Both the position numbers and the translations under genes were made by a program. The notes under the pieces are model-generated. The model was not told the DNA's origin. It did not search any database and saw only the letters and a program-made list of their open reading frames with translations. From the NCBI RefSeq assembly GCF_039652555.1, contig NZ_JBDJAF010000001.1, positions 1,798,001-1,862,000 of the forward strand: a DNA stretch of 64,000 nucleotides, given 5' to 3'. Source of the DNA: Parafrigoribacterium mesophilum. Lineage in GTDB: Bacteria; Actinomycetota; Actinomycetes; Actinomycetales; Microbacteriaceae. This document shows positions 41,881 to 49,462 of this stretch, in pieces. Within the stretch, counting starts at the first letter, position 1, and each line of letters begins with the position of its first letter.

Positions 41881-43182
41881 GTGGCTCAGTTCCAGCTCTC
41901 CGCCGAGCAGGCGGCGGTGTACGAGACGATCGAGAGCACCAGGGAGCACATCTTCGTCACCGGCCGGGCCGGCACCGGCAAATCGACGTTGCTGAACCAC
42001 CTGTCCTGGAACACCTCGAAGCAGGTGGTGATCTGCGCGCCGACCGGTGTCGCGGCGCTCAACGTCGGCGGTCAGACGGTGCACTCGCTGTTCCGGCTGC
42101 CGATCGGGGTCATCGCGGCGCAGAAGATCGAGCAGGACGGCCGCCTGCGCAAGCTGCTGAACAGCATCGACACGCTTGTCATCGATGAGATCTCCATGGT
42201 GAACGCCGACCTGCTTGACGCGGTCGACCGCAGCCTGCGCCAGGCCAGGCAACGGCCGGCCGAGGCGTTCGGGGGAGTGCAGGTCGTCCTGTTCGGAGAC
42301 CCCTACCAACTCGCCCCGGTTCCCGGGGATGCCGATGAGCGTGCCTACTTCTCGGATCAGTACCGTTCGATGTGGTTTTTCGACGCCAAGGTGTGGAACG
42401 AGGCGACCTTGCGCATTTTCGAGCTCAATGTCATCCACCGTCAGCACGAGGAAGAGTTCAAACTCATGCTCAACGCGGTGCGGCACGGGCAGGTGACCGC
42501 GGAGATCGCCGGCCGGCTCAACGCCACCGGCGCTCGCCCGGCACCGGCAGATGGTGCGATCACTCTGGCCACGAGGAACGACACCGTCGGCAGTATCAAC
42601 GCGCGCGAACTGCACAAGCTGCCCGGGCGCATCCGCACCGCGAAGGCGGAGATTAACGGCGACTTCGGCGGCCGCAATTACCCGGCGGACGAGTCCCTCG
42701 AGCTCAAGGTGGGCGCCAGGGTGATGTTCCTGCGCAACGACCCCGACCAGCGCTGGGTGAACGGCACCGTGGGCACGGTCGTGCAGATCGCTTCGACGGT
42801 GTTCGTCGAGGTGGACGGCGAGGTGCACGAGGTGCAGCCCGCCGTGTGGGAGAAGTTCAAGTACTCCTACCAGACCGCGACCAAGAAGCTCACCCGCGAC
42901 ATCGTGGCCGAGTTCACCCAGTTCCCGCTGCGGCTAGCCTGGGCGGTTACCATCCATAAGTCTCAGGGCAAAACCTACGACCGTGCCATCGTCGACCTTG
43001 GCCAGCGCTCCTTCGCCCCTGGCCAGACCTACGTGGCGCTGAGCCGGATCTCACAGCTGGAGGGTCTCTACCTCACCCGCGCGCTGCGACCCAGCGACAT
43101 CATCGTGGATCAGAACGTGCGTCGATTCATGTCCCTGGCTCAGGCGATCCCCGGCATCGCTGCCGGAACAGTGCCGGCCTGA
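41881..43182 (+). CDS. PIF1-like/ATP-dependent DNA helicase (superfamily 1)
   Basis: A ~433-residue AAA/SF1B helicase with Walker A VTGRAGTGKSTLLNHL, ICAPTGVAALNVGGQTVHSL (motif Ia region), Walker B LVIDEISMVNADLLD, VVLFGDPYQLAPVPG (motif III) and AVTIHKSQGKTYDRAIVDLG near the C-terminus (motif V/VI region). This set is that of the PIF1/RecD2 group. The GTG at 41881 has an AAGGA site at good spacing; an ATG at 41875 overlaps that site. The substrate, perhaps structured DNA, is inferred. Confidence 0.85.
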   Translation: MAQFQLSAEQAAVYETIESTREHIFVTGRAGTGKSTLLNHLSWNTSKQVVICAPTGVAALNVGGQTVHSLFRLPIGVIAAQKIEQDGRLRKLLNSIDTLVIDEISMVNADLLDAVDRSLRQARQRPAEAFGGVQVVLFGDPYQLAPVPGDADERAYFSDQYRSMWFFDAKVWNEATLRIFELNVIHRQHEEEFKLMLNAVRHGQVTAEIAGRLNATGARPAPADGAITLATRNDTVGSINARELHKLPGRIRTAKAEINGDFGGRNYPADESLELKVGARVMFLRNDPDQRWVNGTVGTVVQIASTVFVEVDGEVHEVQPAVWEKFKYSYQTATKKLTRDIVAEFTQFPLRLAWAVTIHKSQGKTYDRAIVDLGQRSFAPGQTYVALSRISQLEGLYLTRALRPSDIIVDQNVRRFMSLAQAIPGIAAGTVPA

Positions 43183-43233
43183 ATCCCGCCCAACGCCCGC
43201 CCCAACTCCACCCCCGACGCCAACCCGTTTGAG

Positions 43234-43317
43234 ACCCGTTTCAAGGAGAAACTGACCCTCCGGCACCTGATCTCGGGCATCCACTGCCCTCGGAGACAGA
43301 AACTCCGTGAAACGGGT
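43234..43317. repeat. Dispersed palindromic element, family B, copy 1
   Basis: The left arm ACCCGTTTCAAGGAGAAACTG minus its last base lies at 43234-43253, and the right arm CAGAAACTCCGTGAAACGGG at 43297-43316. The arms pair with about three mismatches around a ~43-base loop. The right arm is identical to the right arm of the element at 48529-48609. It lies between two convergent genes and overlaps the last base of the heme-oxygenase-like stop codon. Confidence 0.75.
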
Positions 43318-43967
43318 TAGTGCGAGTTAGCCTTGGCCGACTGCAGCTCGTCGAGCACCTCGGTGGCGTAACGATAGGCGAGCAGCACTTCGTCGACGAC
43401 GCGCTGACGGTCCTCGTTGCTCCACCCCATCGCATCCAGGCGCGCCCAGTAGGCCTCCTTGAATGACTTGGGGCGCAGGATCTGGTCGAAGAGGTAGAAC
43501 TCGACCCCGTCGCTGTCGAAGCCGAACTGGCGTTGCATCAGCGTGCGGATGATGTGACCGTCGGAGAGGTCACCGAGGTAGCGCGTGTAGTGGTGGGCCA
43601 CGAAACCGGCGTCCCAGGTGGCGGCGATTGTGTCGATGCGGTGCACGTAGTGGCGGGTCGAGGAAAGCGGGGTGATGGTGGCGCGCCAGTTGTCTCCGAG
43701 GAGGTACCGCAGGTCGCGGGTGAGCGCGGGCACTCTGACCAGGGCGGGCGTGATGAAAGGCCCGGCAACCGGGTCGTTCTTCATCCGCCCCGCCGCACCC
43801 TCCAGCGCGGTGTAGACGAAGTACTGCTGCACCAGCAGTGCGGTGTAATCGTCCCGCGTTCCGTTACCCTGCATTAAATCCCGCATGAAGGGGCCGCTAC
43901 CGACTCGCTTGCGCGTTTCTAAGGTGCGTTCCCTGAGCGCCTGGGAAAACGGTGTGGTCATGGACAC
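43317..43967 (-). CDS. Heme-oxygenase-like protein lacking the usual proximal histidine
   Basis: A 216-residue protein with the overall heme oxygenase layout: FSQALRERTLETRKRVGSGP at the N-terminus, FMRDLMQGNGTRDDYTALLV, FVYTALEGAAGRMKNDP, and the distal helix HYTRYLGDLSDGHIIRTLMQ. Canonical enzymes have a His in the first helix (THXXXE-type) that ligates heme; here that position is Arg19 (codon CGC on the minus strand). The distal GDLSGGQ is also altered to GDLSDGH. It may be a divergent enzyme or a non-heme relative. The GTG at 43967 or ATG at 43961 are both possible starts. Confidence 0.75.
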   Translation of the reverse strand: MSMTTPFSQALRERTLETRKRVGSGPFMRDLMQGNGTRDDYTALLVQQYFVYTALEGAAGRMKNDPVAGPFITPALVRVPALTRDLRYLLGDNWRATITPLSSTRHYVHRIDTIAATWDAGFVAHHYTRYLGDLSDGHIIRTLMQRQFGFDSDGVEFYLFDQILRPKSFKEAYWARLDAMGWSNEDRQRVVDEVLLAYRYATEVLDELQSAKANSH

Positions 43968-44008
43968 TCTGGCTCGGTTCTCGGGGGAATGTTCAGCCGA
44001 ACTCTACT

Positions 44009-44623
44009 CTAATGAGCCCCGTGTTCGGGCGTAAATTGCTGGGTGTCCGCTACCTGTAGCCGCCACGAGGCGGTCTCGGACAACGCCGGTGCGACCAGGG
44101 CGGACACCATCAATCCCGCCGCAACCAGGCTCAGCACGGATGCGCCGCGCACGTCGGCGCGGTCGCTGCCGGGGTGCAGTGACGACGCCCGGCGCGGTGC
44201 GCGCAGTCGCACGCTCAGTCCAGCGGCGATGAACAGGTCGAACAGTGTGGCGGTGCCCATCGGAAGAAACGGGAGCGCGAAACTGTCCGCGGGCGCACCG
44301 CTGCCCAGCTCACCGCTGACGAGCATGAGCACCCAGCCCACGACCGGGACCAGCGCGGCCCATCGAGCAAAGCGCGGCACGGCAGTCCGGTTGATGACGA
44401 GCCCAATCAGGCCCCAGGCCAGTTCGGCGATCGCGGCGATGGCCAGGAAGCCGCACGCTACGCCTGCCGCGCCCGGCGGCACGTCGGTGAGGCGACTGGC
44501 CGTCGCCAACGCCAGTGTGGCGTGAACGATTCCGGCCCCGACACCCGCCAACACTGGCCACGGGCTCAGCGGTCGGTGCAGCGAACGCGTTTCCGGGACG
44601 GGGTCATCACGGAATGTCGGCAC
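44009..44623 (-). CDS. Hypothetical integral membrane protein
   Basis: A 204-residue protein with about five hydrophobic helices (VLAGVGAGIVHATLALATAS, AGVACGFLAIAAIAELAWGL, WAALVPVVGWVLMLVSGELG, TATLFDLFIAAGLSVRL, SVLSLVAAGLMVSALVAPAL) and an extracytoplasmic His-containing C-terminus. No family recognised. It lies 41 bases upstream of the heme-oxygenase-like gene on the same strand and may share its transcript. Confidence 0.65.
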   Translation of the reverse strand: MPTFRDDPVPETRSLHRPLSPWPVLAGVGAGIVHATLALATASRLTDVPPGAAGVACGFLAIAAIAELAWGLIGLVINRTAVPRFARWAALVPVVGWVLMLVSGELGSGAPADSFALPFLPMGTATLFDLFIAAGLSVRLRAPRRASSLHPGSDRADVRGASVLSLVAAGLMVSALVAPALSETASWRLQVADTQQFTPEHGAH

Positions 44624-44665
44624 GCCATCAACCTAGCCGCTGCCGCAACAGGGCATCATGGGAGG

Positions 44666-45181
44666 ATGCCGATTGTTCCCGACACCAAGGACTGGACCTG
44701 GGTGCTGCGTCGCCCCTGCCCGCAGTGCGGGTTTGACGCCGCTGCCTTCGAGCCGCGCGAGGTCGCGGGGAAGATCCGCGCGAACGCTAAGCAATGGCCG
44801 GCGGTGCTGCAGCGGGCGGATGCCGCCGTGCGGCTACATCCCGACGTCTGGTCCGCGGTGGAGTACGGCGCACACGTGCGCGACGTGCTACGGCTGTTCA
44901 AGTACCGGGTCGCGCTCATGCTGCAGAGCGATGATCCGACCTTCCCCAGCTGGGACGGCGACGCGCTCGCGGTCGCGGAGCGTTACAGCGAACAGGAGCC
45001 GGTGAGGGTGGCGGCCGAACTGGAGCAAGCGGCGGCCGAGTATGCGGCGGAGCTCGACTCGGTGCCGGAGCACGCCTGGTCACGCACCGGACGGCGCGGC
45101 GATGGCGCGCTGTTCACCGTCGCCTCGCTGGCGCTGTACTCCGCGCACGATCCGATGCATCACCTCTGGGATGTGCACTGA
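44666..45181 (+). CDS. DinB-superfamily protein
   Basis: A 171-residue four-helix-bundle protein of the DinB/YfiT type. After PCPQCGFDAAAFEP it has a metal-site His in VEYGAHVRDVLRLFKYRVAL and the C-terminal ASLALYSAHDPMHHLWDVH, with two more ligands. Such proteins act as metal-dependent thiol transferases, for example mycothiol-dependent ones in actinobacteria. The specific reaction is not known. The N-terminal CPXC pair is a recurrent feature of this actinobacterial subgroup. The start is the ATG at 44666. Confidence 0.75.
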   Translation: MPIVPDTKDWTWVLRRPCPQCGFDAAAFEPREVAGKIRANAKQWPAVLQRADAAVRLHPDVWSAVEYGAHVRDVLRLFKYRVALMLQSDDPTFPSWDGDALAVAERYSEQEPVRVAAELEQAAAEYAAELDSVPEHAWSRTGRRGDGALFTVASLALYSAHDPMHHLWDVH

Positions 45182-45208
45182 CCGTCGCCCAGGCCGAGCG
45201 CCGCGAGT

Positions 45209-45853
45209 TCAGTCCAGCAAGTACTCCTCGAGGAAGCTCACCGTGCGGGCGTACGCAAGGGCGGCCGCACGGGTGTCCACCCGGTCGGGGAGGTCGGCAT
45301 TGGCGAACGAGTGTTGCGTTCCGGAATAGGTGAACTGGGTGATCGGAGTGCCGTGATCCTTGGCCCGGTCGACGAAGGATTCCGGATCTTCGGTTTCCGC
45401 CCATTCGTCCACCTCCGCGAGTTGGAGCAGAACCGGGCAGGGGATCAGGCCCTGTTCGGTCGCGCGCAGGCTCGCGTAGTACGCCACGACGGCATCCGTT
45501 GAGCCGCCCTGCGCGTGCAGCAGGGTCAGCCAACCGCCCATGGAAAAGCCGATCACACCGACTCGGGGCGAGCCCTGCGCGCGCGCGCCGAGGATGGTGT
45601 CGTCGATCTGCGCGAGAGCGGTGCGCAGGTCGAGTTCGCCCATGAGGCGGGCGGCTTCGGCTGGGTCGGTGGTGGTAACGCCGTTGAAGAGGTCGGGCAC
45701 GACGACACGGAAACCGCGACGAGCGAGACCTTCCGCGTAGGGGCGCAGCCACGGCAATCTGCCGTACCAGTCGTGCAGCAGGACGACGAGCGGATTGCCC
45801 TGATCGCCGTAACCGAGCGACGCCGCGGAGGGGAACGGGGTGAGATCGCTCAT
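45209..45853 (-). CDS. Dienelactone hydrolase family protein
   Basis: A 214-residue alpha/beta hydrolase from the ATG at 45853 (GGAAGG ribosome-binding site). It has LVVLLHDWYGRLPWLRPYAE, the nucleophile elbow VGVIGFSMGGWLTLLH, the acid region LLQLAEVDEWAE and the histidine in YSGTQHSFANADLP. The nucleophile is Ser rather than the Cys of true dienelactone hydrolase, so it is a general esterase-like member. An upstream extension to 45907 lacks similarity. Confidence 0.8.
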   Translation of the reverse strand: MSDLTPFPSAASLGYGDQGNPLVVLLHDWYGRLPWLRPYAEGLARRGFRVVVPDLFNGVTTTDPAEAARLMGELDLRTALAQIDDTILGARAQGSPRVGVIGFSMGGWLTLLHAQGGSTDAVVAYYASLRATEQGLIPCPVLLQLAEVDEWAETEDPESFVDRAKDHGTPITQFTYSGTQHSFANADLPDRVDTRAAALAYARTVSFLEEYLLD

Positions 45854-45936
45854 GCGGGCCTTCCGGGTTGGGCGCCGCGCTGCGGGCAGCACACCCGGCT
45901 CCAGCATATACGCGTGCTCTGCTCGCGTCTGGGAAG

Positions 45937-46006
45937 GCGAGCGATACCTTTCCGGTCATCGGATGCCGCCGCGGCGGGCGATCTCGTCCGGAAGGGTATC
46001 GCTCGC
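45937..46006. repeat. Dispersed palindromic element, family A, copy 3
   Basis: A 70-base element between the dienelactone hydrolase and YceI genes. The left end GCGAGCGATACCTTTCCGG pairs with the right end CCGGAAGGGTATCGCTCGC, around a GCCGCCGCGGCGGGCGATCT core. It matches the reverse complement of 36735-36801 and, more weakly, 24051-24119. Confidence 0.85.
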
Positions 46007-46015
46007 GGTCGGATG

Positions 46016-46576
46016 CTACTTCTGCAGCACCACTTCGATGTCGATCTCGACCTTAACCTTGTCGCCGAGGGTCATCCCGCCCGCCTCGATCGCGGCGTTC
46101 CAGCTGACGCCGAAGTCCTGGCGGTTGATGGTGGTGGTGGCGGTGGCGCCGGCCCTGGTGAGGCCGTAGGGGTCGGTGATCACGCCGCCGAACTCACCGG
46201 TCAGCGTCACCGGCTTGGTCACCCCACGAAGGGTGAGCTCACCCTCGACCGTGAAGTCGTCGCCGTCCGCGTGGAGCGCGGTGGAGCGGAAGGTCATCGT
46301 CGGGAACTCATCGACGAGGAAGAAGTCGCTTGTGCGGAGGTGGTTGTCACGGTCGGTTTGGCCGGTGTTGACGGAGGCTACGTCGATGACGGCCTCGATG
46401 CTGCTGTCGTGCGGGTCCTCCGCGGTGACGATTGTGACGTCGAACCTCTCGAAGGTGCCGCGCACCTTGCTGATCATGAGGTGCTTCACCGTGAAGGAGA
46501 TCTTGGTGTGAGCCGGATCGACCTTCCAGGTGCCTTGGATGTATGTGGGTGTGGTTTCGATGGTGTTGGTTGTCAT
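46016..46576 (-). CDS. YceI-family lipid-binding protein
   Basis: A 186-residue lipocalin-like protein (isoprenoid-binding fold) from the ATG at 46576. It has TWKVDPAHTKISFTVKHLMI at the N-terminus, VRGTFERFDVTIVTAEDPHD, then HLRTSDFFLVDEFPTMTFRS, all typical of YceI. No signal peptide is visible, so it is probably cytoplasmic. Its role (quinone or polyisoprenoid binding) is inferred from the family. Confidence 0.9.
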   Translation of the reverse strand: MTTNTIETTPTYIQGTWKVDPAHTKISFTVKHLMISKVRGTFERFDVTIVTAEDPHDSSIEAVIDVASVNTGQTDRDNHLRTSDFFLVDEFPTMTFRSTALHADGDDFTVEGELTLRGVTKPVTLTGEFGGVITDPYGLTRAGATATTTINRQDFGVSWNAAIEAGGMTLGDKVKVEIDIEVVLQK

Positions 46577-46943
46577 AACTCTATGCAAGTGCATGGACCT
46601 CGGCGGTATTCCCAAATTGGTGACATGTCACAAAAAGTGTTTTCCTCACCTGCTATTCCTTCTCTGCCTCCACGGAAATTCAGGAGGTTGCGTCACCGAG
46701 CGGGCAGCGGTGGCAGATTCCGAGGCCGGCGGTTCCCACTAGTCACGCCACTTCCTGAATTTGCGAGGCCCTGTTCGAGACGGCCGCGGAGGTGTGCTCG
46801 GCGCGACGGCCTACGAGCACTACGATGCGCGGTCCGAGCCCGCGTAGAAACGCCAGGGAACGGACCACACTGACACTGCTACACGACTGACGCTGCCAGG
46901 TGGGTCGTGTCCTGGGCATTTTCTAAGCCGACCGGCCTCTACT
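46577..46943. other. Intergenic interval without a recognisable gene
   Basis: This 367-base gap between the divergent YceI and glycosyltransferase genes has only short open frames without similarity. It should contain both promoters. It is less GC-rich near 46600-46690 (CCCAAATTGGTGACATGTCA region). Nothing else could be supported. Confidence 0.5.
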
Positions 46944-48527
46944 GTGGTGATGGATCGTCTCCACTCGACGCTGACGCGACCGATGCGCCCGGAGGTCGGC
47001 GGCGCATCCGCCCGCGACATCGGCACGGCAGCGTCTCTGGGTGCCCTTGCCACCTTGGTGTCGCTGCTGGGCTCGTGGATTCCGTCGCTGTGGGGCGATG
47101 AGGCCGCGAGCGCGATGTCTGCGCAGCGGTCGATCCCGTCGTTGTTCCGGATGCTCGGCCAGGTCGACGCCGTGCACGGCGCCTATTACCTGGGGCTGCA
47201 CGCCTGGGTGAAGGTTGTCGGCACGTCTCCGTTCTCGCTGCGACTGCCGAGTGCCTTTGCCGTCGGACTGACGGTGATGGCCGTGGTCGTGCTGGTGCGC
47301 CGGTTGTCGACGCCGCGGGTGGCGATCGCCGCGGGCATCCTCTGCGCAGTGCTGCCCCGCGTCACCTACATGGGCGAGGAAGCCAGGTCGTTCGCGTTCA
47401 GTTCCGCCATTGCCGCCTGGCTCACCGTGCTGCTGGTCGAGGCGGTTCGCCGGAGGCCCGGGTCGGCGGTGCTGTGGATCGGTTATGGCGTGCTGCTGAC
47501 GCTCGGAATCTATCTGTTCCTTTTCGTCACCCTGTTCGCCGTGGTGTACCTCGCCGTGCTTCTGGGTGCGCGGCTCTCGGGTGCGGACCGGCGCGCGCTC
47601 CTATGGCGCTGGGCGGCGGCGACTGGGGCCGCCTTCGTCGCCGCGATGCCGCTGTTTGCGCTAGCGCTACACGAGCGGGAACAGATCGCCTATCTCACCA
47701 CGGCGCCGCAGATCACGTTCGTGACGATCGCGCTCGGACTCTGGTTCGGCAACGCGTGGTGGTTCGCTGCCGCGGCGTGGCTACTGCTCGTCGTGGTTGG
47801 CGTGGACGCTGTCGTTCGGATGGTGCACAGCCGAAGGGACCGCATTTCGGCGGCGCCGGGGGTGAGCCTGGAACTGGTCGCGGGTGCCTGGCTTCTGGTG
47901 CCGTCCGTGCTGCTCATCATGAGCCACTTCGTACTCGAGGACTTCACGGCACGCTATCTCTCGTTCTGCGCTCCGGCGGCTGCCATCCTGATAGCCGTGG
48001 CGGTGGACCTGCTCGCGGCACGGTTCGCGCCCGCACACGACACCGCGAAGGCGCCAGAGTCTCGGATGTTCCTGGCCGGGGTGCTCCTGTTGGTGGCACT
48101 CGCCGTGCCGGTGTACCTGAGCCAGCGCCAGCCGTTCTCGAAGAACGACAGCGACTGGGCTCAAATCTCGGCGACCCTGGCGCGGCATTCGACGCCGGGC
48201 GACGCGGTGGTCTTCGATGAGACGGCGCGGCCGTCGCTGCGGCCGCGCCTTGCGATGCACACCTACCCCGACGGCTTCGCCGGACTTCGGGACGTCACGC
48301 TCGAGGTACCGTTCCAGCGCAACCGCACCTGGTACGACAAGGCCTACCGGGTCGAGCGGGCCCTTGAGCTGGGTCGATTCGCTGGTGTCGACCGGGTATG
48401 GCTCGTCGAATACTCGGATGGGATCGCCCCCGACAGTTATGGACTCCCGGCCCTCCGCGCGGCGGGATTCTCGGTGGTGCAACGCCTTGACGGCCATCGC
48501 AGCGTCATCCTCGAGCTGGCCCGCTGA
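46944..48527 (+). CDS. GT-C family glycosyltransferase, ArnT/PMT-like
   Basis: A ~527-residue polytopic membrane protein with about ten helices. The first loop carries IPSLWGDEAASAMSAQRSIP, with the acidic pair typical of GT39/ArnT-like enzymes, which transfer sugars from polyprenyl phosphate on the outer face of the membrane. YMGEEARSFAFSSAIAAWL and DFTARYLSFCAPAAAILIAV follow, and a ~100-residue soluble C-terminus. The acceptor is unknown. The start is a GTG at 46944 or ATG at 46950. Confidence 0.78.
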   Translation: MVMDRLHSTLTRPMRPEVGGASARDIGTAASLGALATLVSLLGSWIPSLWGDEAASAMSAQRSIPSLFRMLGQVDAVHGAYYLGLHAWVKVVGTSPFSLRLPSAFAVGLTVMAVVVLVRRLSTPRVAIAAGILCAVLPRVTYMGEEARSFAFSSAIAAWLTVLLVEAVRRRPGSAVLWIGYGVLLTLGIYLFLFVTLFAVVYLAVLLGARLSGADRRALLWRWAAATGAAFVAAMPLFALALHEREQIAYLTTAPQITFVTIALGLWFGNAWWFAAAAWLLLVVVGVDAVVRMVHSRRDRISAAPGVSLELVAGAWLLVPSVLLIMSHFVLEDFTARYLSFCAPAAAILIAVAVDLLAARFAPAHDTAKAPESRMFLAGVLLLVALAVPVYLSQRQPFSKNDSDWAQISATLARHSTPGDAVVFDETARPSLRPRLAMHTYPDGFAGLRDVTLEVPFQRNRTWYDKAYRVERALELGRFAGVDRVWLVEYSDGIAPDSYGLPALRAAGFSVVQRLDGHRSVILELAR

Positions 48528-48528
48528 T

Positions 48529-48609
48529 CCCGTTTCACGGAGTTTCTGTCGCCGAGCCCCCGGCCCACAAGCATCCGGGGTGCCAGAAACAGAAACTCCG
48601 TGAAACGGG
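48529..48609. repeat. Dispersed palindromic element, family B, copy 2
   Basis: CCCGTTTCACGGAGTTTCTG (48529-48548) and CAGAAACTCCGTGAAACGGG (48590-48609) are perfect 20-base inverted repeats around a 41-base loop. The element begins right after the glycosyltransferase stop and probably terminates it. It shares its right arm with 43234-43317. Confidence 0.85.
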
Positions 48610-48633
48610 TTGGTGGGGCGGCGGGTGGGTAGC

Positions 48634-48677
48634 CTGAGACGGGTGTATCTGAGACGGGTGTAGTGAGACGGGTGTAG
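48634..48677 (+). repeat. Three tandem 14-15 base repeats
   Basis: CTGAGACGGGTGTAT, CTGAGACGGGTGTAG and TGAGACGGGTGTAG follow each other directly in the leader of the enoyl-CoA hydratase gene, ending 14 bases before its start. They may be a slippage product or repeated binding site. Confidence 0.8.
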
Positions 48678-48691
48678 GGGAGGCGTGCGGA

Positions 48692-49462
48692 ATGGTTCGG
48701 CTGGATGTTGGGGCGGGGGTGGCCCGCCTGGTTCTGGACCGCCGCGCCGACGCGAACGCTCTGGACCTGGATTCGGCCCGGGATGCGCTCGGCGCGCTGC
48801 GGACGGCGGAGAGCGACCCGAGTGTGCTCGTGCTGGCGATCACCGGTGCCGGGGACTTCTTCTGCGGCGGCGGGGATGTGAAGGGCATGGCTGCAGCGGA
48901 TGACCCGTCCGCCTTCCTGACCGAATTGGCCGATGCGGTACACGAATTCGTGTTCGCTCTGGTCACCTCGCGGCTCTTCGTGGTGGCGGCCGTGAACGGG
49001 CCGGCAGCCGGCGGCGGGCTGGGCCTGGTACTGGCCGCCGACTACGTGATCGCCTCGGAGCGCGCCCGGTTCCTCGGCGCCTACGCGGCCATCGGGCTCA
49101 CGCCGGACTCTGGTGTTTCCTACTTGCTGGCCCGGGCGGTGGGTCATCGGCGTGCCATGGAACTTCTGCTCACCGGCCGCAGACTGTCGGCACCCGACGC
49201 GCTCCAGTGGGGCCTGCTCAACGAATCCGTGACCCCCGAGGACTTCGATTCGCGAGTGTCGGCGCTCTGCGAGTCGATCGCCGCTGGCGTGCCCGAGGTG
49301 CTGGCCGAAACCAAGAAGCTGATGGGCCAGGAGCACCTTGAGGAGTATCGCGCGCACCTGGCGCAGGAGTCGGCGACGATCGCGCGGATGGCCGCGCATC
49401 CGCAGTCCGCGGCGCTGATCAGGCGGTTCGCGAGCCGTAATTCTGGCGCATCACCCGCTTGA
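48692..49462 (+). CDS. Enoyl-CoA hydratase/isomerase family protein
   Basis: A 256-residue crotonase-fold enzyme. It has LVLDRRADANALDLDSARDA, the oxyanion-hole segment DFFCGGGDVKGMAAADD, then NGPAAGGGLGLVLAADYVIA and FLGAYAAIGLTPDSGVSYLL. The exact acyl-CoA substrate is unknown. Its 3' end overlaps the convergent acyl-CoA ligase gene by 44 bases. Confidence 0.85.
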   Translation: MVRLDVGAGVARLVLDRRADANALDLDSARDALGALRTAESDPSVLVLAITGAGDFFCGGGDVKGMAAADDPSAFLTELADAVHEFVFALVTSRLFVVAAVNGPAAGGGLGLVLAADYVIASERARFLGAYAAIGLTPDSGVSYLLARAVGHRRAMELLLTGRRLSAPDALQWGLLNESVTPEDFDSRVSALCESIAAGVPEVLAETKKLMGQEHLEEYRAHLAQESATIARMAAHPQSAALIRRFASRNSGASPA

